This document shows, piece after piece, positions 18,421 through 28,296 of a stretch of 64,000 nucleotides of DNA. Origin of the DNA: Fistulifera solaris (lineage: Eukaryota; Bacillariophyta; Bacillariophyceae; Naviculales; Stauroneidaceae); NCBI GenBank assembly GCA_030295235.1, contig AP026133.1, positions 496,001 to 560,000 of the forward strand. The letters run 5' to 3'. The first letter of the stretch is position 1; every line of letters begins with the position of its first letter. A program made the translations under genes and the position numbers. The notes under the pieces were generated by a model. It ran no database searches. It saw nothing but the letters and a program-made list of their open reading frames with translations, and was not told the DNA's origin.

Positions 18421-19113
18421 ATGAAGGTCTCCGGATATTATTATCGTATGTTCGTCAGTATGACACTCTTCGCTGGCAATGCCAGAGCCCAAGATATTCT
18501 TTGCGCTGAAGGCTACATTATGGATGATTTGTGCGTCCAACGCGGAACATTGTTGGACCCTGCCGGTACTCCGACTTTCGTCAATCCTGCCGTGCACACA
18601 GTGCACTGTTTGATTGATGTTGATGCATGCCGCGAGAGTGGCTTCCATATCCTTCAGGATCCCACATCCGAAGGTGGGGAATACTCGATTGCTTACACGT
18701 TCACAGATGATGCCAACGCGATGCTCATTGACTTGATGAAAGCCGAAGGGAGTTGCACCAACGGATGCACAGGAAGTGCCGTCGACAACTTTCGTATCGG
18801 TGTGAAAGGGGCAACTCAAGAAGTGGAAGGTGTAATCAAATTTGAAGCCACCGAAAGTGCGTATATTTCTGCTGGTGCGATAGGCACTTACTGCGAGGTG
18901 GGAACACCTGAAGAAAGTCCCGTGACATCGGCGCCCGTAGCAACAACCCCTGTCGAGAATCCCGTGACATCGACGCCTGCAGTAACCCCTGTTGAGAATC
19001 CTGTTGCATCAGAGCCCGCAGAGTCTCCCGTTGCAAGCCCTGTTAGCTCGGGAACTCTCACCCATGAACGGATCGCGGCCATGATCTTTGCACTTGTCGC
19101 GGCCGTGATGTAA
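18421..19113 (+). CDS. Secreted, probably GPI-anchored surface protein
   Basis: A 230-residue protein. Residues 1-23 are a signal peptide ending NARAQ. A Cys-containing globular part follows (CAEGYIMDDLCVQRGTLLD, VHTVHCLIDVDAC, GSCTNGCTGSA). A Pro/Val/Thr/Ser-rich stalk with repeats such as TPVENPVTS and SPVASPV comes next, and the C-terminus is hydrophobic (IAAMIFALVAAVM), fitting a GPI-attachment signal. Domain order signal-globe-stalk-anchor indicates a cell-wall or cell-surface protein. The globular domain was not identified. Confidence 0.75.
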   Translation: MKVSGYYYRMFVSMTLFAGNARAQDILCAEGYIMDDLCVQRGTLLDPAGTPTFVNPAVHTVHCLIDVDACRESGFHILQDPTSEGGEYSIAYTFTDDANAMLIDLMKAEGSCTNGCTGSAVDNFRIGVKGATQEVEGVIKFEATESAYISAGAIGTYCEVGTPEESPVTSAPVATTPVENPVTSTPAVTPVENPVASEPAESPVASPVSSGTLTHERIAAMIFALVAAVM

Positions 19114-19407
19114 ACTTTTGTGGCAGGTGACTATATATTGGTAATACATGATATCATTTTACACTGTTTTTATGTTGATTATAGTCAAGCTTATACTTTA
19201 GGGACCTACTTTCAGTCACGCTCTCGCACGACTACTGTAAGTTACTCTGCACAAAGATGAAGACGAATGATTCAATTTACGATGAGCATGAATTATAGAA
19301 TAAAAGCATAAACTGTTCTTGCTTGGTTGTTGCCAAAACCGAACGGTGAACTGAGGCTGTGAAACCTTGGTACATGAAGAGGAAATTCAATTTCATAAAC
19401 TGCCAAA

Positions 19408-21091
19408 ATGGCCGCAGAAGTCATCATTGCCATCGACATTGGAAGCAGCAGCATACGATGCTCTGCATACAATGAACTCAACATCATGGCGTCATCCTTT
19501 AAGACTACCAGCTCTGTTAAAGCCGTCTCTGGAAAAATTAGTATTCAATCCACCGGTGCGTTAGGGAAGACTCTGCTGGATCTGGTAGAGGAATGCTTAG
19601 ATGAAACACTTGAGAAATTGGATAACATGGATGAGACCGTGCAGGTTGTTGCCGTTGGATTTGCATGCTTTGTCATGAACTTGATAGGAACTGATAAAAA
19701 TGGCAATATCATCGGATCAGAGGCGACCATGAGTTACGCCTGCAGCTCAGATGAAGTGGCAAACGAAGTTGACGCTTTGAGAAGGTAATATTGACCGGGG
19801 ACTTTCATTTGCTATTGTTCTGTTTGTTATTATTCTAAGTATGGCTACGTCGAATTTTTCAAGGGAGCTAGGAGAACATAAAGCACTCGAGCTCTACAAA
19901 CGAACGGGTGCACCGCTACACTCCGCTTACGCGATGGCACAACTCCGGGCCTTCTATAGGTCCAATTCAGATTGTGTATCAAAAGTCATCAAGTGGAAAT
20001 CAATATGCAGTCTACTACTGGATCGATGGACGGCTAGAGACGATACTCCAATATCCTATTCGGAGGCTAGTTGGTGCGGACTTATCAATTATGGAACGTG
20101 CGAATACGATGATCTGGTTATGGACTTACTTCCTGATGCTTGCCGAAACGCTCTGCCAAAACTGGCAGACTTCGATCAAGTGTCAATTCTTAGCGAAGGA
20201 ATATCACAACAGACTTCTTACTGGAAGCGTTGGCCGTTATTACGTGGATCGAGACTGTTTCTAGGACTCGGAGATGGTGCTTGTGCCAACATTGGTAGTA
20301 AATGCACGGTTCCTATGCACGGTTGGAACATCAGCTGCAGCTCGCGTTTGTCTGCCCTGTCCCATTGGGCTGTCCGGAAGTCTCAACTTTAGAGCTGGGC
20401 TTTTTGCTACAGAATCGATCGTTCACATATACTTCTTGGTGGTGCTTTGAATGACGGCGGAAATGCGATTGAATGGATTCGGCAACTCCTGAATTTGCAG
20501 ACTGATGAGAGTTTTGATGAATGCTTGAAAGCGGTCTCCTTGCTGACGGAGAATGACTGTAATACGGGCTCATCGATAGTGACCCCCACATTACTACCTT
20601 TCTTGAGCGGAGAAAGGAGCACTGGTTTCCGTACAAGGGCAACTGGTGCGATGATTGATCTCACGCGTGACACCACCCCAGCGCACATGCTCAAAAGTGT
20701 TCTCGAAGGTGTCACCTTACGTTTAAACGCGATTGTGGCGCGGATATGCCAAACTTCTAAGTCTCTTCATCAAAATACGGCATCTCTATTAGTTGTCAGT
20801 GGTAAAGCACTGGAAGTCAATGACATATGGCGTCAAATGATAGCGAATTGTTCCGGGATCAAGGTTGTTTTTGACAAGGCCACTCAAGAAGGAACCAGCC
20901 GCGGCGTCGCAGTTCTTATTACGAGAGCAATACAGCAGAGTAGAGATAGAGATGCGAGATTTTATCTTCCGGAAGAGACCATTTCTAACGCGATGATCGA
21001 AGAACCCATCGATGCTTTGAGATGGTATTGGAAACAAAAATCCAACCGACAAGAGCAACTGTTACATTCTTTAACAGACATGTACGATTAA
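19408..21091 (+). CDS. FGGY-family carbohydrate kinase, frame-broken
   Basis: Phosphorylates a sugar or polyol (gluconate-, xylulose- or ribulokinase type). The N-terminus has the phosphate-1 motif IIAIDIGSSSIRC; the middle has YKRTGAPLHSAY, typical of the family; the C-terminal part has FLSGERSTGFRTRATGAM followed by an SVLEGV helix, the FGGY signature region. Intron 19785-19839 (55 nt) is phase 2. Two breaks follow. A 13-bp tandem duplication (20303-20315 and 20316 on) interrupts what would read CTVGTSAAARV; a T5 run at 20401-20405 needs one more T to read GLFCYRIDRSHILLGGA. The duplication is not a homopolymer error, so this allele may be a recent pseudogene. Confidence 0.8.
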
Positions 21092-21129
21092 CAGAATAAC
21101 TTCGATCATTTACATTGTAGAAGTTCTAT

Positions 21130-22344
21130 CTATGAACTTAATAGGGCAGGTTCTAGTGTGCCTTCCTTCGCTGCCTGTCGTAGCTTCCCCAGAGCCGCAT
21201 GACATAGTCTTCTGCAATATTCTGCTGAAACCTGCATACGCTTCCCGATCTCGACAAAGCTCATGGACTCACCCCACCTGCCGCCAGCTGGAATTTCTGA
21301 CGCACTGTAAGTGGATAGTGTCCCGAAAATGTTTTTCTCGGCTTCACTTAGATAGTTTCTTTGAGAGGGAGACGCGTACCGTTCTTCATTCAGCCCATAT
21401 CTCCAGCTCAGTGCTTCAATCTCGCGTGGACGTAAGAATCGCCCAAGAGCCTGCTTTAGCTGCTCTTTATCAGCCACGGTCAGTGACTGGGTGTTTGGCA
21501 AGCTTCCGAAGTCCGAATCGAGATCCTTGCCTTTCTGCATCCATGTCTCGAAGGATACAACGCCAGCCCTTCTTCTGCGATGAAGCTTCATCGCAGTTTC
21601 TAGCTGCTTCTCGCTGACACCGGCAGTTTCCGCGAGCATTTTTGCCGACTGTGCCTCCTTCCATGCGCTGCTACTCGCAGGGGAAATGAAACTATCTCCA
21701 TTGATCTCTAAACCGAGCGTTTTGGCCGCTCGCGTCACCTTTCGGACGGCGGCTGAAACGTGCTCGGGAACCCTAACGATATCATCTCGCTCAGCTATAC
21801 ACCGAAAAATCGCAGCTCTGATCCAGTACATAGCATAGGTGGAGAATTTACCTCCTATTTCAGGGTCCCAGCGGTCTACAGCTCTAGCCAGACTGATGGC
21901 ACCCTCCTGCACTAAATCCTCGTGAGAAAGAGATTGAAGCTTTTTCTTTCTGTTTCCCAAAATCTCATTCACCGAAAAGTATACCAGGCCCATATTCCTT
22001 GTCACTAGCTGCTCTCGCGCCAAGTACCCACGGTTCTCAATCTCCTGCATCTTCTCCAGATCATATCCAAGTGCTCGAGAAAGCTCAAGCCGCGACACTT
22101 GAAGCTTCGGTGATTTCATTGCTAATTCTTTTTCCTTCGATTTTAAAAGACGCGCTTGGACTGCTTGTTTGAGTAGCTCAGCTTGGTCTTCCGGCGATAA
22201 CCGCTCCGGTCGAGCTACATGAAGTGAATAGAATGATGTTCGTGTCATTCTTGTTTGCATCGTCGTAAAACCGGATACCGTCATTCCGTTTCCACAGAGC
22301 ATTGCGCATATTATGATCAATCTCTTTCTTGAAGGTAACGCCAT
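21130..22344 (-). CDS. Plastid RNA polymerase sigma-70 factor (copy 1)
   Basis: A 404-residue uninterrupted frame. The N-terminus has a signal peptide and VSGFTT, an ASAF-like plastid site. Region 2 is clear: LVTRNMGLVYFSVNEIL, SHEDLVQEGAISLARAVDRW, and GKFSTYAMYWIRAAI, the -10 recognition segment. Region 3 follows. Region 4 has LRPREIEALSWRYGL and the helix-turn-helix SFVEIGKRMQVSAEYCRRL. It directs the plastid-encoded polymerase to plastid promoters. A TGACGTCA palindrome lies 177 bp upstream of the start, and a second sigma factor lies 3.3 kb away on the same strand. Confidence 0.92.
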   Translation of the reverse strand: MALPSRKRLIIICAMLCGNGMTVSGFTTMQTRMTRTSFYSLHVARPERLSPEDQAELLKQAVQARLLKSKEKELAMKSPKLQVSRLELSRALGYDLEKMQEIENRGYLAREQLVTRNMGLVYFSVNEILGNRKKKLQSLSHEDLVQEGAISLARAVDRWDPEIGGKFSTYAMYWIRAAIFRCIAERDDIVRVPEHVSAAVRKVTRAAKTLGLEINGDSFISPASSSAWKEAQSAKMLAETAGVSEKQLETAMKLHRRRRAGVVSFETWMQKGKDLDSDFGSLPNTQSLTVADKEQLKQALGRFLRPREIEALSWRYGLNEERYASPSQRNYLSEAEKNIFGTLSTYSASEIPAGGRWGESMSFVEIGKRMQVSAEYCRRLCHAALGKLRQAAKEGTLEPALLSS

Positions 22345-22841
22345 AGTTTTGTTAAGATGTGATGGTTGGAGCGCTCCCTTCGTATAGTTCTCCGTATTAC
22401 TACGTATTTTATGTCAATGTTTATGGGCGATACTCGCGTCCTTTTGCGCTGACTCCGCGATCTCGGCATGTTTATTTTCAACGAAAGAGTCAGAAAGGAT
22501 GGAATACGATGCCCTAGCGCTGACGTCAAGAGTGCAGAAAAGAGTAGTTTGGGTTGAACGTAGACATTGAACACTGACTGTTTTTGTACAACGTCGGCGG
22601 ATCCGTCGACGCAGAGATACAAACAAACGGCTAGGGATAAATAGAAAGGGGTTCACCGTTCACCTAATGTTCTCTGATCGTGTTTTATGTTTTTGTAGTC
22701 TTCACAATGATTAACAGACAAAAATGATACTTTTCTATGGAAGAGCTATTTCGCTAAAGCACTGACCCGTCATCGGCGTGCTTCACAGTCTCGTCGTCAG
22801 TTTCGTAGCATGATTCATCATCGGTATTCCGCTTAAGGCGT
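22345..22841. other. Promoter region of sigma factor 1
   Basis: No gene seen. Contains TGACGTCA at 22521-22528. The minus-strand short ORFs here look like 5' untranslated sequence. Confidence 0.45.
22521..22528. promoter_or_regulatory. CRE-like palindrome TGACGTCA
   Basis: Perfect bZIP-type palindrome 177 bp upstream of the sigma factor start at 22344. A regulatory role is inference. Confidence 0.35.
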
Positions 22842-24394
22842 CTAACCCTTCCCCCTGAATTTGCGACTGCAACTGTCCTGCTTCGCCTTCTTCAAAGAGA
22901 GTTTCTCTAGAAACTCCATGCTTTTATTGACCCTGGTCTTTAGTTTCTCAAGGCCTTTGTCCTCTTGCCCAGATTGATGATCCGAACAGTCGTTGGATGG
23001 CGCAGCTTTCGATGAAAGTGATACAACACCGGAGCCGTTCAAAGATCCTGGTTTTACTATGTTTCCAACTAAGCTTGCTAGGCTGACGGAGTGATCATCC
23101 TCGCTTGCGCTTTTTGGACGTTCTTGGTAAACTGGTAATTCGAGCGGTAGGTGCTTCGGTCTTTCGTTCTTCGCCGTTGACCGCCTTTTCGAGATTCTCA
23201 TCAAGTCGTTCTCATCACGACTCTTCTCGAAAATAGATTTAGCAGCTTTCACGGGAGCTAAACTTTCAATTTCGACTAAGCCCAACGCACCATACTGATC
23301 GCGAAACTTGGATCGATATGGTATATGCTTTCCTTGCTCCTCCCTCTTCTTCACAAGTGCATTTGACCAAGACCCTGCTGGTTCCCCTTGGGATATTTTG
23401 TTTTGAGCAGTACCCGAGACGACTGGTTGGCGGGCTAATCGAGCAAGTTGAGTAGGCTGAGCTGGGTGAGAAGAAAATTGCAGGCAGTCATCGTCTGCAT
23501 CTCCCACAATATAGTTCAAATCAGAAAATGACTCGAGTAGCGAAGCAGGTTGAGCGAAATTTGCTGCATCCTCGTCAGAAACTTCACTGTTTTGCTTATC
23601 GCTGTGTGACTTTTTCTTTCCTGCGTTCCCGCGACATACTCCTTTCCCGCCTTTTGCCAGATCTTTCTGTCCGATACGTACAGTCTTTTCCGGTAGTTGA
23701 TTGCGAGATTCGTCCATGTGCTGAACGGGAGAGACACTTGTTACTGCTTGAATTAGAAACAGAGGAGTCGCAACTTGATTTGCTGTGCTTCAATCGACGT
23801 ATCGGTTCTCTTTCCGGCTCTCCTTCCGAACAGTCTCGTCTCGACTTCGACTGTTTTGGCACGTTAACCTGGAATCCTGCGTAGCCTTGATGTCAGGTAT
23901 CTCTTGTCTTGGGCTTCGTGACCTTCGGCTCATATTATCACTATAGTTCGACAACTTCGCGCCACGGATAGAACAAAGTTCGACTTGGTTTTCGATAAAT
24001 CGAGAGTGGTTGGAATTAATCATTGACGCAACCTTTTGAATATGCCAAGAAGTCTGGGGCATTCGTTTGCTTGTAACATAGGCAGTCTTCTTATCATCAT
24101 TCTTGTCCAAGAGAAGGGCTTTCCGTCGTGAGGTTCTTTCACTGATATCGTCGTTCGGGAGTGGATTGCAGATTGTAGCCGATTTAGCCGGCTTTCTAGA
24201 TGAAGAAATGGTCTGCGACTGCTAACGGTACTTCGTTCGCTTGTTTCCTCGCTGTGATCATGTCCGCATTTCTTCTCTTTCTGCTCCTTTTGTTTGGAAG
24301 ATGTGGAGTTAGAAGAGACTTTCATCTCGCCCTTCTTTGTTGTTCGTTTTTTCTTTTCTGTCATGATTTCCTTTTCAGCTCTTCGACGAGACAT
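22842..24394 (-). CDS. Disordered Ser/Lys/Arg-rich protein, frame-broken locus
   Basis: A run of minus-strand frames reads as low-complexity, charged protein with little secondary structure: MSRRRAEKEIMTEKKKR (ATG 24394), RRKALLLDKNDDKKTAY, NMSRRSRSPRQEIPDIKA, and from 23717 an open frame of 291 residues containing KKKSHSDKQNSEVSDEDAA and ending KFRGKG. Frames change near 24230 and 23880-23730, where a TGA interrupts an otherwise continuous frame. This may be one protein with indels, two genes, or a spliced gene; I could not resolve it. RS-like runs hint at a nuclear or RNA-linked role, nothing more. It sits between the two sigma factors. Confidence 0.45.
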
Positions 24395-24404
24395 TGCACT
24401 ATGT

Positions 24405-24932
24405 TTACCTTCGACCGGAAGACTGGGTCGAGGATTTTTTTTGTTTCAGGCTCAGTTTTCCCTTAATACTCACAGGACTCATAAAGCTCTTTTGATCTTC
24501 AATATCTCTCTCATCTGCAAAAATACCGGAGCAGTCAAAGTCATCCCCTTCGAATTCTGCCAGGCCCAATGAATCGATTGATGCATACGAACTGTGACAA
24601 TCGTTGATACTGGGATGATTCGATTGACTTCCAGGTCTCGTGCTATTGTCTTCTACGGAGCCCGAACTCCCCGAAGATGTCAATGTCAGGGACGTCGCGA
24701 CAGTGGCCCCGGATCCTTTAGGGAGTTCTCGTTTCCTCTCCAGAAAGGTAAGATCAGTTCTGTTTCGTGAACCAGATTTCAAACCTGTATCCGTCGCTCG
24801 TTGCCTCTGCACTCGATCTGACACCGTCATCACTGTGTTGTTAAATACTCCCGCTTTGAGCATCTTCACAGGTTGGTGACTGGAAGAAATTTCCAGTGCA
24901 GCCGTCAGGCGACTAACGGTACCTGAAGCCAT
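24405..24932 (-). CDS. Hypothetical Ser/Thr-rich protein
   Basis: A 175-residue frame from the ATG at 24932 (MASGTVSRLTAALEI). It is Ser/Thr-rich with an acidic patch (LGLAEFEGDDFDCSGIFADE) and a basic end (KGKLSLKQKKSS), stopping at GTCGAAGGTAAAC. That sequence could also be a splice donor leading into the downstream frame starting at 24394, making this the N-terminal exon of the same disordered protein. No domain recognised. Confidence 0.45.
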   Translation of the reverse strand: MASGTVSRLTAALEISSSHQPVKMLKAGVFNNTVMTVSDRVQRQRATDTGLKSGSRNRTDLTFLERKRELPKGSGATVATSLTLTSSGSSGSVEDNSTRPGSQSNHPSINDCHSSYASIDSLGLAEFEGDDFDCSGIFADERDIEDQKSFMSPVSIKGKLSLKQKKSSTQSSGRR

Positions 24933-25599
24933 TGATGCTGATAATCAAAACAATCTTGTCCTTGCACGACGCCAACTCCAAAAATCTATTTGATCGCAAA
25001 ACGTTCCATGCACAATGGGTCTTCTCTACAAAGACGATGAGGAGATGCAAGTGTAAGACCTTTTCTGCCCTCCAGAGCAAAAATGCTACTGGTAACAAGT
25101 GGGGGAGAAATTTGTTACTGGCGAAAAACGAGGAAGAATGAAGTTCCCTACACATCGAAGCTATAGCCCATTTTTCTCATAAGGAAGTCCATACTTTGGA
25201 CGGGGGGATTTTTGAGTCACCTGTTTGTCCATTATTTCTCCCCGGGCGAATTAGTCCTCCTAGGAGTCTAACAGACGAAAATGTCAGCCTTTTGAGACGC
25301 TGAGATTGGTGCTCATTAGTTCGATACAAGAGGAATCCGTTCGGAAAAGTTCGATGTCGGCTATGTTATAGTTGACTGATCCTACCCAACGTCTGTCGAT
25401 GAGAATCCGACGATGGAGTAAAACTAGAAGCGTTTAGTCGCAACCATCATGCTTCTAGAGATACCAAACAACACACTCATTATGCCGAAAGTAATTTGTA
25501 ATGTAGCTTAATTATTTCAGGTTTATTGATCGTTGAGCTGTGTACAGTCTCACTTTCAAAAGCGCAAGAAAAGAACCCATTTCAATGGCATCCATCAAA
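24933..25599. other. Intergenic region
   Basis: Separates the disordered locus from sigma factor 2. Only short unconvincing ORFs; nothing recognised. Confidence 0.4.
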
Positions 25600-27096
25600 C
25601 TACGAAATTGTGAGAAGGTATTCTTCAAGCGATTCCGCCTCGGCAGCTTCGCGCAATTTCTTGAGACATTGTTTGGCCAACTGATTGACTCGAGTGTAGC
25701 TAAGACCCATCGCGTCTGCGCACTCGTGCAAAGTACGAGCTCGCCCGTCGGTCAAACCATATCGCAATCTCATCAATCGTCCTTCTCGTACATCCAAGTT
25801 CCGAGCCATGGCTGCTAATATGTCGGCGTGCATTTGGGTCCGATCAGCAAGGTCCTGTTCTTCAATCGATTGTCGTGATTCTAGAGTCTCTTCGGGTCCA
25901 TTGTCGGCGCCGCTTCGGGACTGTCCCTTTATGGTATGGTCGAGAGAGAAGACGCGTTTCGCTTGCTTCATCTTGCGTTGGGTGGATAAGATCTCAGCCA
26001 CCGTTAGGCCAGTATGCGCGGCAATCTCATCGACAGGAACACAAATGTCGAGTGAACTCCTTTGCTCTTTCGATGTGTCGGACATGGAGAGGATATCTTT
26101 TGGGCTTTCAAAATCTTGCTCCACTTATTCTTCTCGCGAAGAGGTAAGCGGACAATCTCACAGTCAGGAACGTGGCTGTTCGATAAGGTACCCTTAATCC
26201 AGACCACCGCATAGGTAGAGAAGCGTAGTCCCCTCTCAGGATCAAACAGTTCAGCTGCTCGAAGCAGACCAAGACTGCCCTCTTGCACGAGTTCCTGCTT
26301 TGTCACGCCAGTCCGCGCGTATCGAGTCGACCACAGTTGGTTCACCACCGCATGAACTAGACCAAGATTGGCTACAACCAAATCATGCTTCGCTCTTCGG
26401 TAAGTAGCCACCTGTCGACGCAGTTCCTTCGATGACAAACCGGCCAAGTCTGCCCATTCTTTGTGTGTAAGTTCTCTCCCTTTTTCGAGCGCATCGGTGC
26501 GGATCTTATACAACGCAGCCCCTTCTTTAATCATGCGAGCTAGGGCTATTTCTTCTTCCGGGGTGACTCTTTTGTTCTTTGCGAAAAGCAGATCGTTCCT
26601 CTTCGATTTGTTTGCCCTGGTGTCACTCTTTTGAGTGTCGTTTGCAAGGCTTGAACTGCTTTCTGCGGTAATTGTTCGGTGATCGAAATCATGGCGATTT
26701 TTTCCATCGTAGACTCTCCATGTTTCTCCAAAAATTCATCGGGGCCTTTATCAATTAATGTCTGTACATCGGAAGGCAAAATTTCAGATCCAGTCGATTT
26801 CACAAGCTGTTGAAAACCAGAAACCGATGCTTCTACAAAAGCTCGTCATTCTCTTCGATTTGCATCGAGTCGTACATCTGGTCGAAGGCATAATAGCTTT
26901 TTGCAATATCAAAAGTGGAATCTTCGGTGGGTGATTTGGTCTCTCGATCTTCCATAACCTGCAACGAAGCATATCGTGACGGTGAGATAGGTCTCCTCGC
27001 CGCGAGACGAGGCTGCAGAGAATTAACACAAGGAGCGGTAAGCGCCGCTGCAAGAATTGCGAGCGATGCTCTACTTCGCTTTCGTTGTTGATTCAT
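25600..27096 (-). CDS. Plastid RNA polymerase sigma-70 factor (copy 2), frame-broken
   Basis: The start ATG at 27096 gives a signal peptide (ASLAILAAALTAPCVNS then LQP) suited to plastid import. Region 2 reads DLVVANLGLVHAVVNQL, KQELVQEGSLGLLRAAELF and GLRFSTYAVVWIKGTL. Region 3 includes VDEIAAHTGLTVAEIL. Region 4 has REGRLMRLRYGLTDG and LHECADAMGLSYTRVNQLA. Three breaks: near 26840 (the frame resumes AFVEASVSGFQQLVKS), at a T4 run 26629-26632, and at a T3 run 26106-26108. One added base at each restores the frame (for example KRVTPEEEIALARMIKEG upstream of MIKEGAAL). Likely a functional sigma factor with assembly indels; decay cannot be excluded. Confidence 0.85.
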
Positions 27097-28296
27097 TGTT
27101 ATTCTCAAATGTTGTTTCGGGAGTTTGCTGGTATTATGACGTTGTCCGAACTCTCGGTGATTGCATTATTTGTAATCTGTGCTGGCTCAGCGTTCCTAGT
27201 GTGTTGTCCTTTCGGCTTGCTCAGCGGGAAAGTTTGCCAGCGATGGTCTTTTTCGCGGCTTGCGGCTATGCGTCATCCAACATGCTGGCGTTGCAAGAAA
27301 AGCGAACCGCGAGCCGCGCGCCGCGAGGGAGTGACTGACTCATTTTGTTGGCTACTGCGTGTAACAAACTCTACGATTTGCCTTCTGCTTTCGAAAGATC
27401 GGAGTTTCAAGTGACTCAAACGTGAAGTGTGAACCATAATGTATCCTGCACATGTTCTTTCTTGACCGTCAGCTGTCAGACGAATGACGAAGAATGCCAA
27501 ATGCCAACCCGCCTCCCCGACCCCGATCTAACGGTCGTTCAAACATGACTTCTTGCGCACCAATCATGGAATTCTTTCAAGAATAACACACGATAATTCA
27601 TTCAAATTGATGAAGAGGCTCTTTTAAAATTAGAAACTATTGTTTTTTTTTGCTTTAGAAGCACTTAGGCTTCCATTCATGTAGAGATTCTACAAGTCCT
27701 AAGTGTATCCCGGGAATCATTCTTGCTTCGTTTAGTCACTGTCCGTATGTCCACCTACGACATTCCTTCTTTACTTATTATTCTTTCTGCGACATTGGAT
27801 GCCATTTCATCCGGTCCGGACCTAATTGTGATCATTGATCATCGGTCGAGTTGTTGTCTCCAAAAATCATTCAGCGCGTAAGTGTTTATGTATTATCAAG
27901 TACATGCACGGACCAATTTTTATACGAAAACTTCTGGACATGGTCATAAAATGTTCATGCAGAAAGATAATACTTCAGAGCACGACTATTAATCGCTTGC
28001 TGTATGCTTGATAGCCATCAAAGATTGTGACCTTTCATTTATTCGAGTCTTTTTTTGCAAAACATCGTGCCAAACGCTCTCGAGAAGATCTACGTGCCAA
28101 TGATTCCTTTGTATCGCCTTCGATTGAGATAGCCGAGACCGCGAGTCAACTTGATGTGATGTGTGCTTTTGATGACGCAGATCACAAAAGCAGACACGAC
28201 AGAGACGGGAAGAGCGTCCCTGCAGGCTTGTGAACACATCACCACTGCAGCCCAACCTTGCTATGATCCACTTAATGTGATGGTACAAACTAAATC
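27097..28296. other. Long intergenic region
   Basis: 1.2 kb between sigma factor 2 and the S9 peptidase. Plus-strand ORFs at 27057-27414 and 28027-28233 show no family features and odd composition; I regard them as chance. AT-rich in 27580-27660. Confidence 0.4.

Noticed and set aside
21132-21617. A 161-residue plus-strand ORF opposite sigma factor 1.
   Set aside because: Antisense to conserved region 4 of the sigma factor; a shadow frame.
27057-27414. Plus-strand ORFs of 93 and 109 residues overlapping the sigma factor 2 start region.
   Set aside because: They overlap the well-supported signal peptide exon of the sigma factor and have unconvincing composition.
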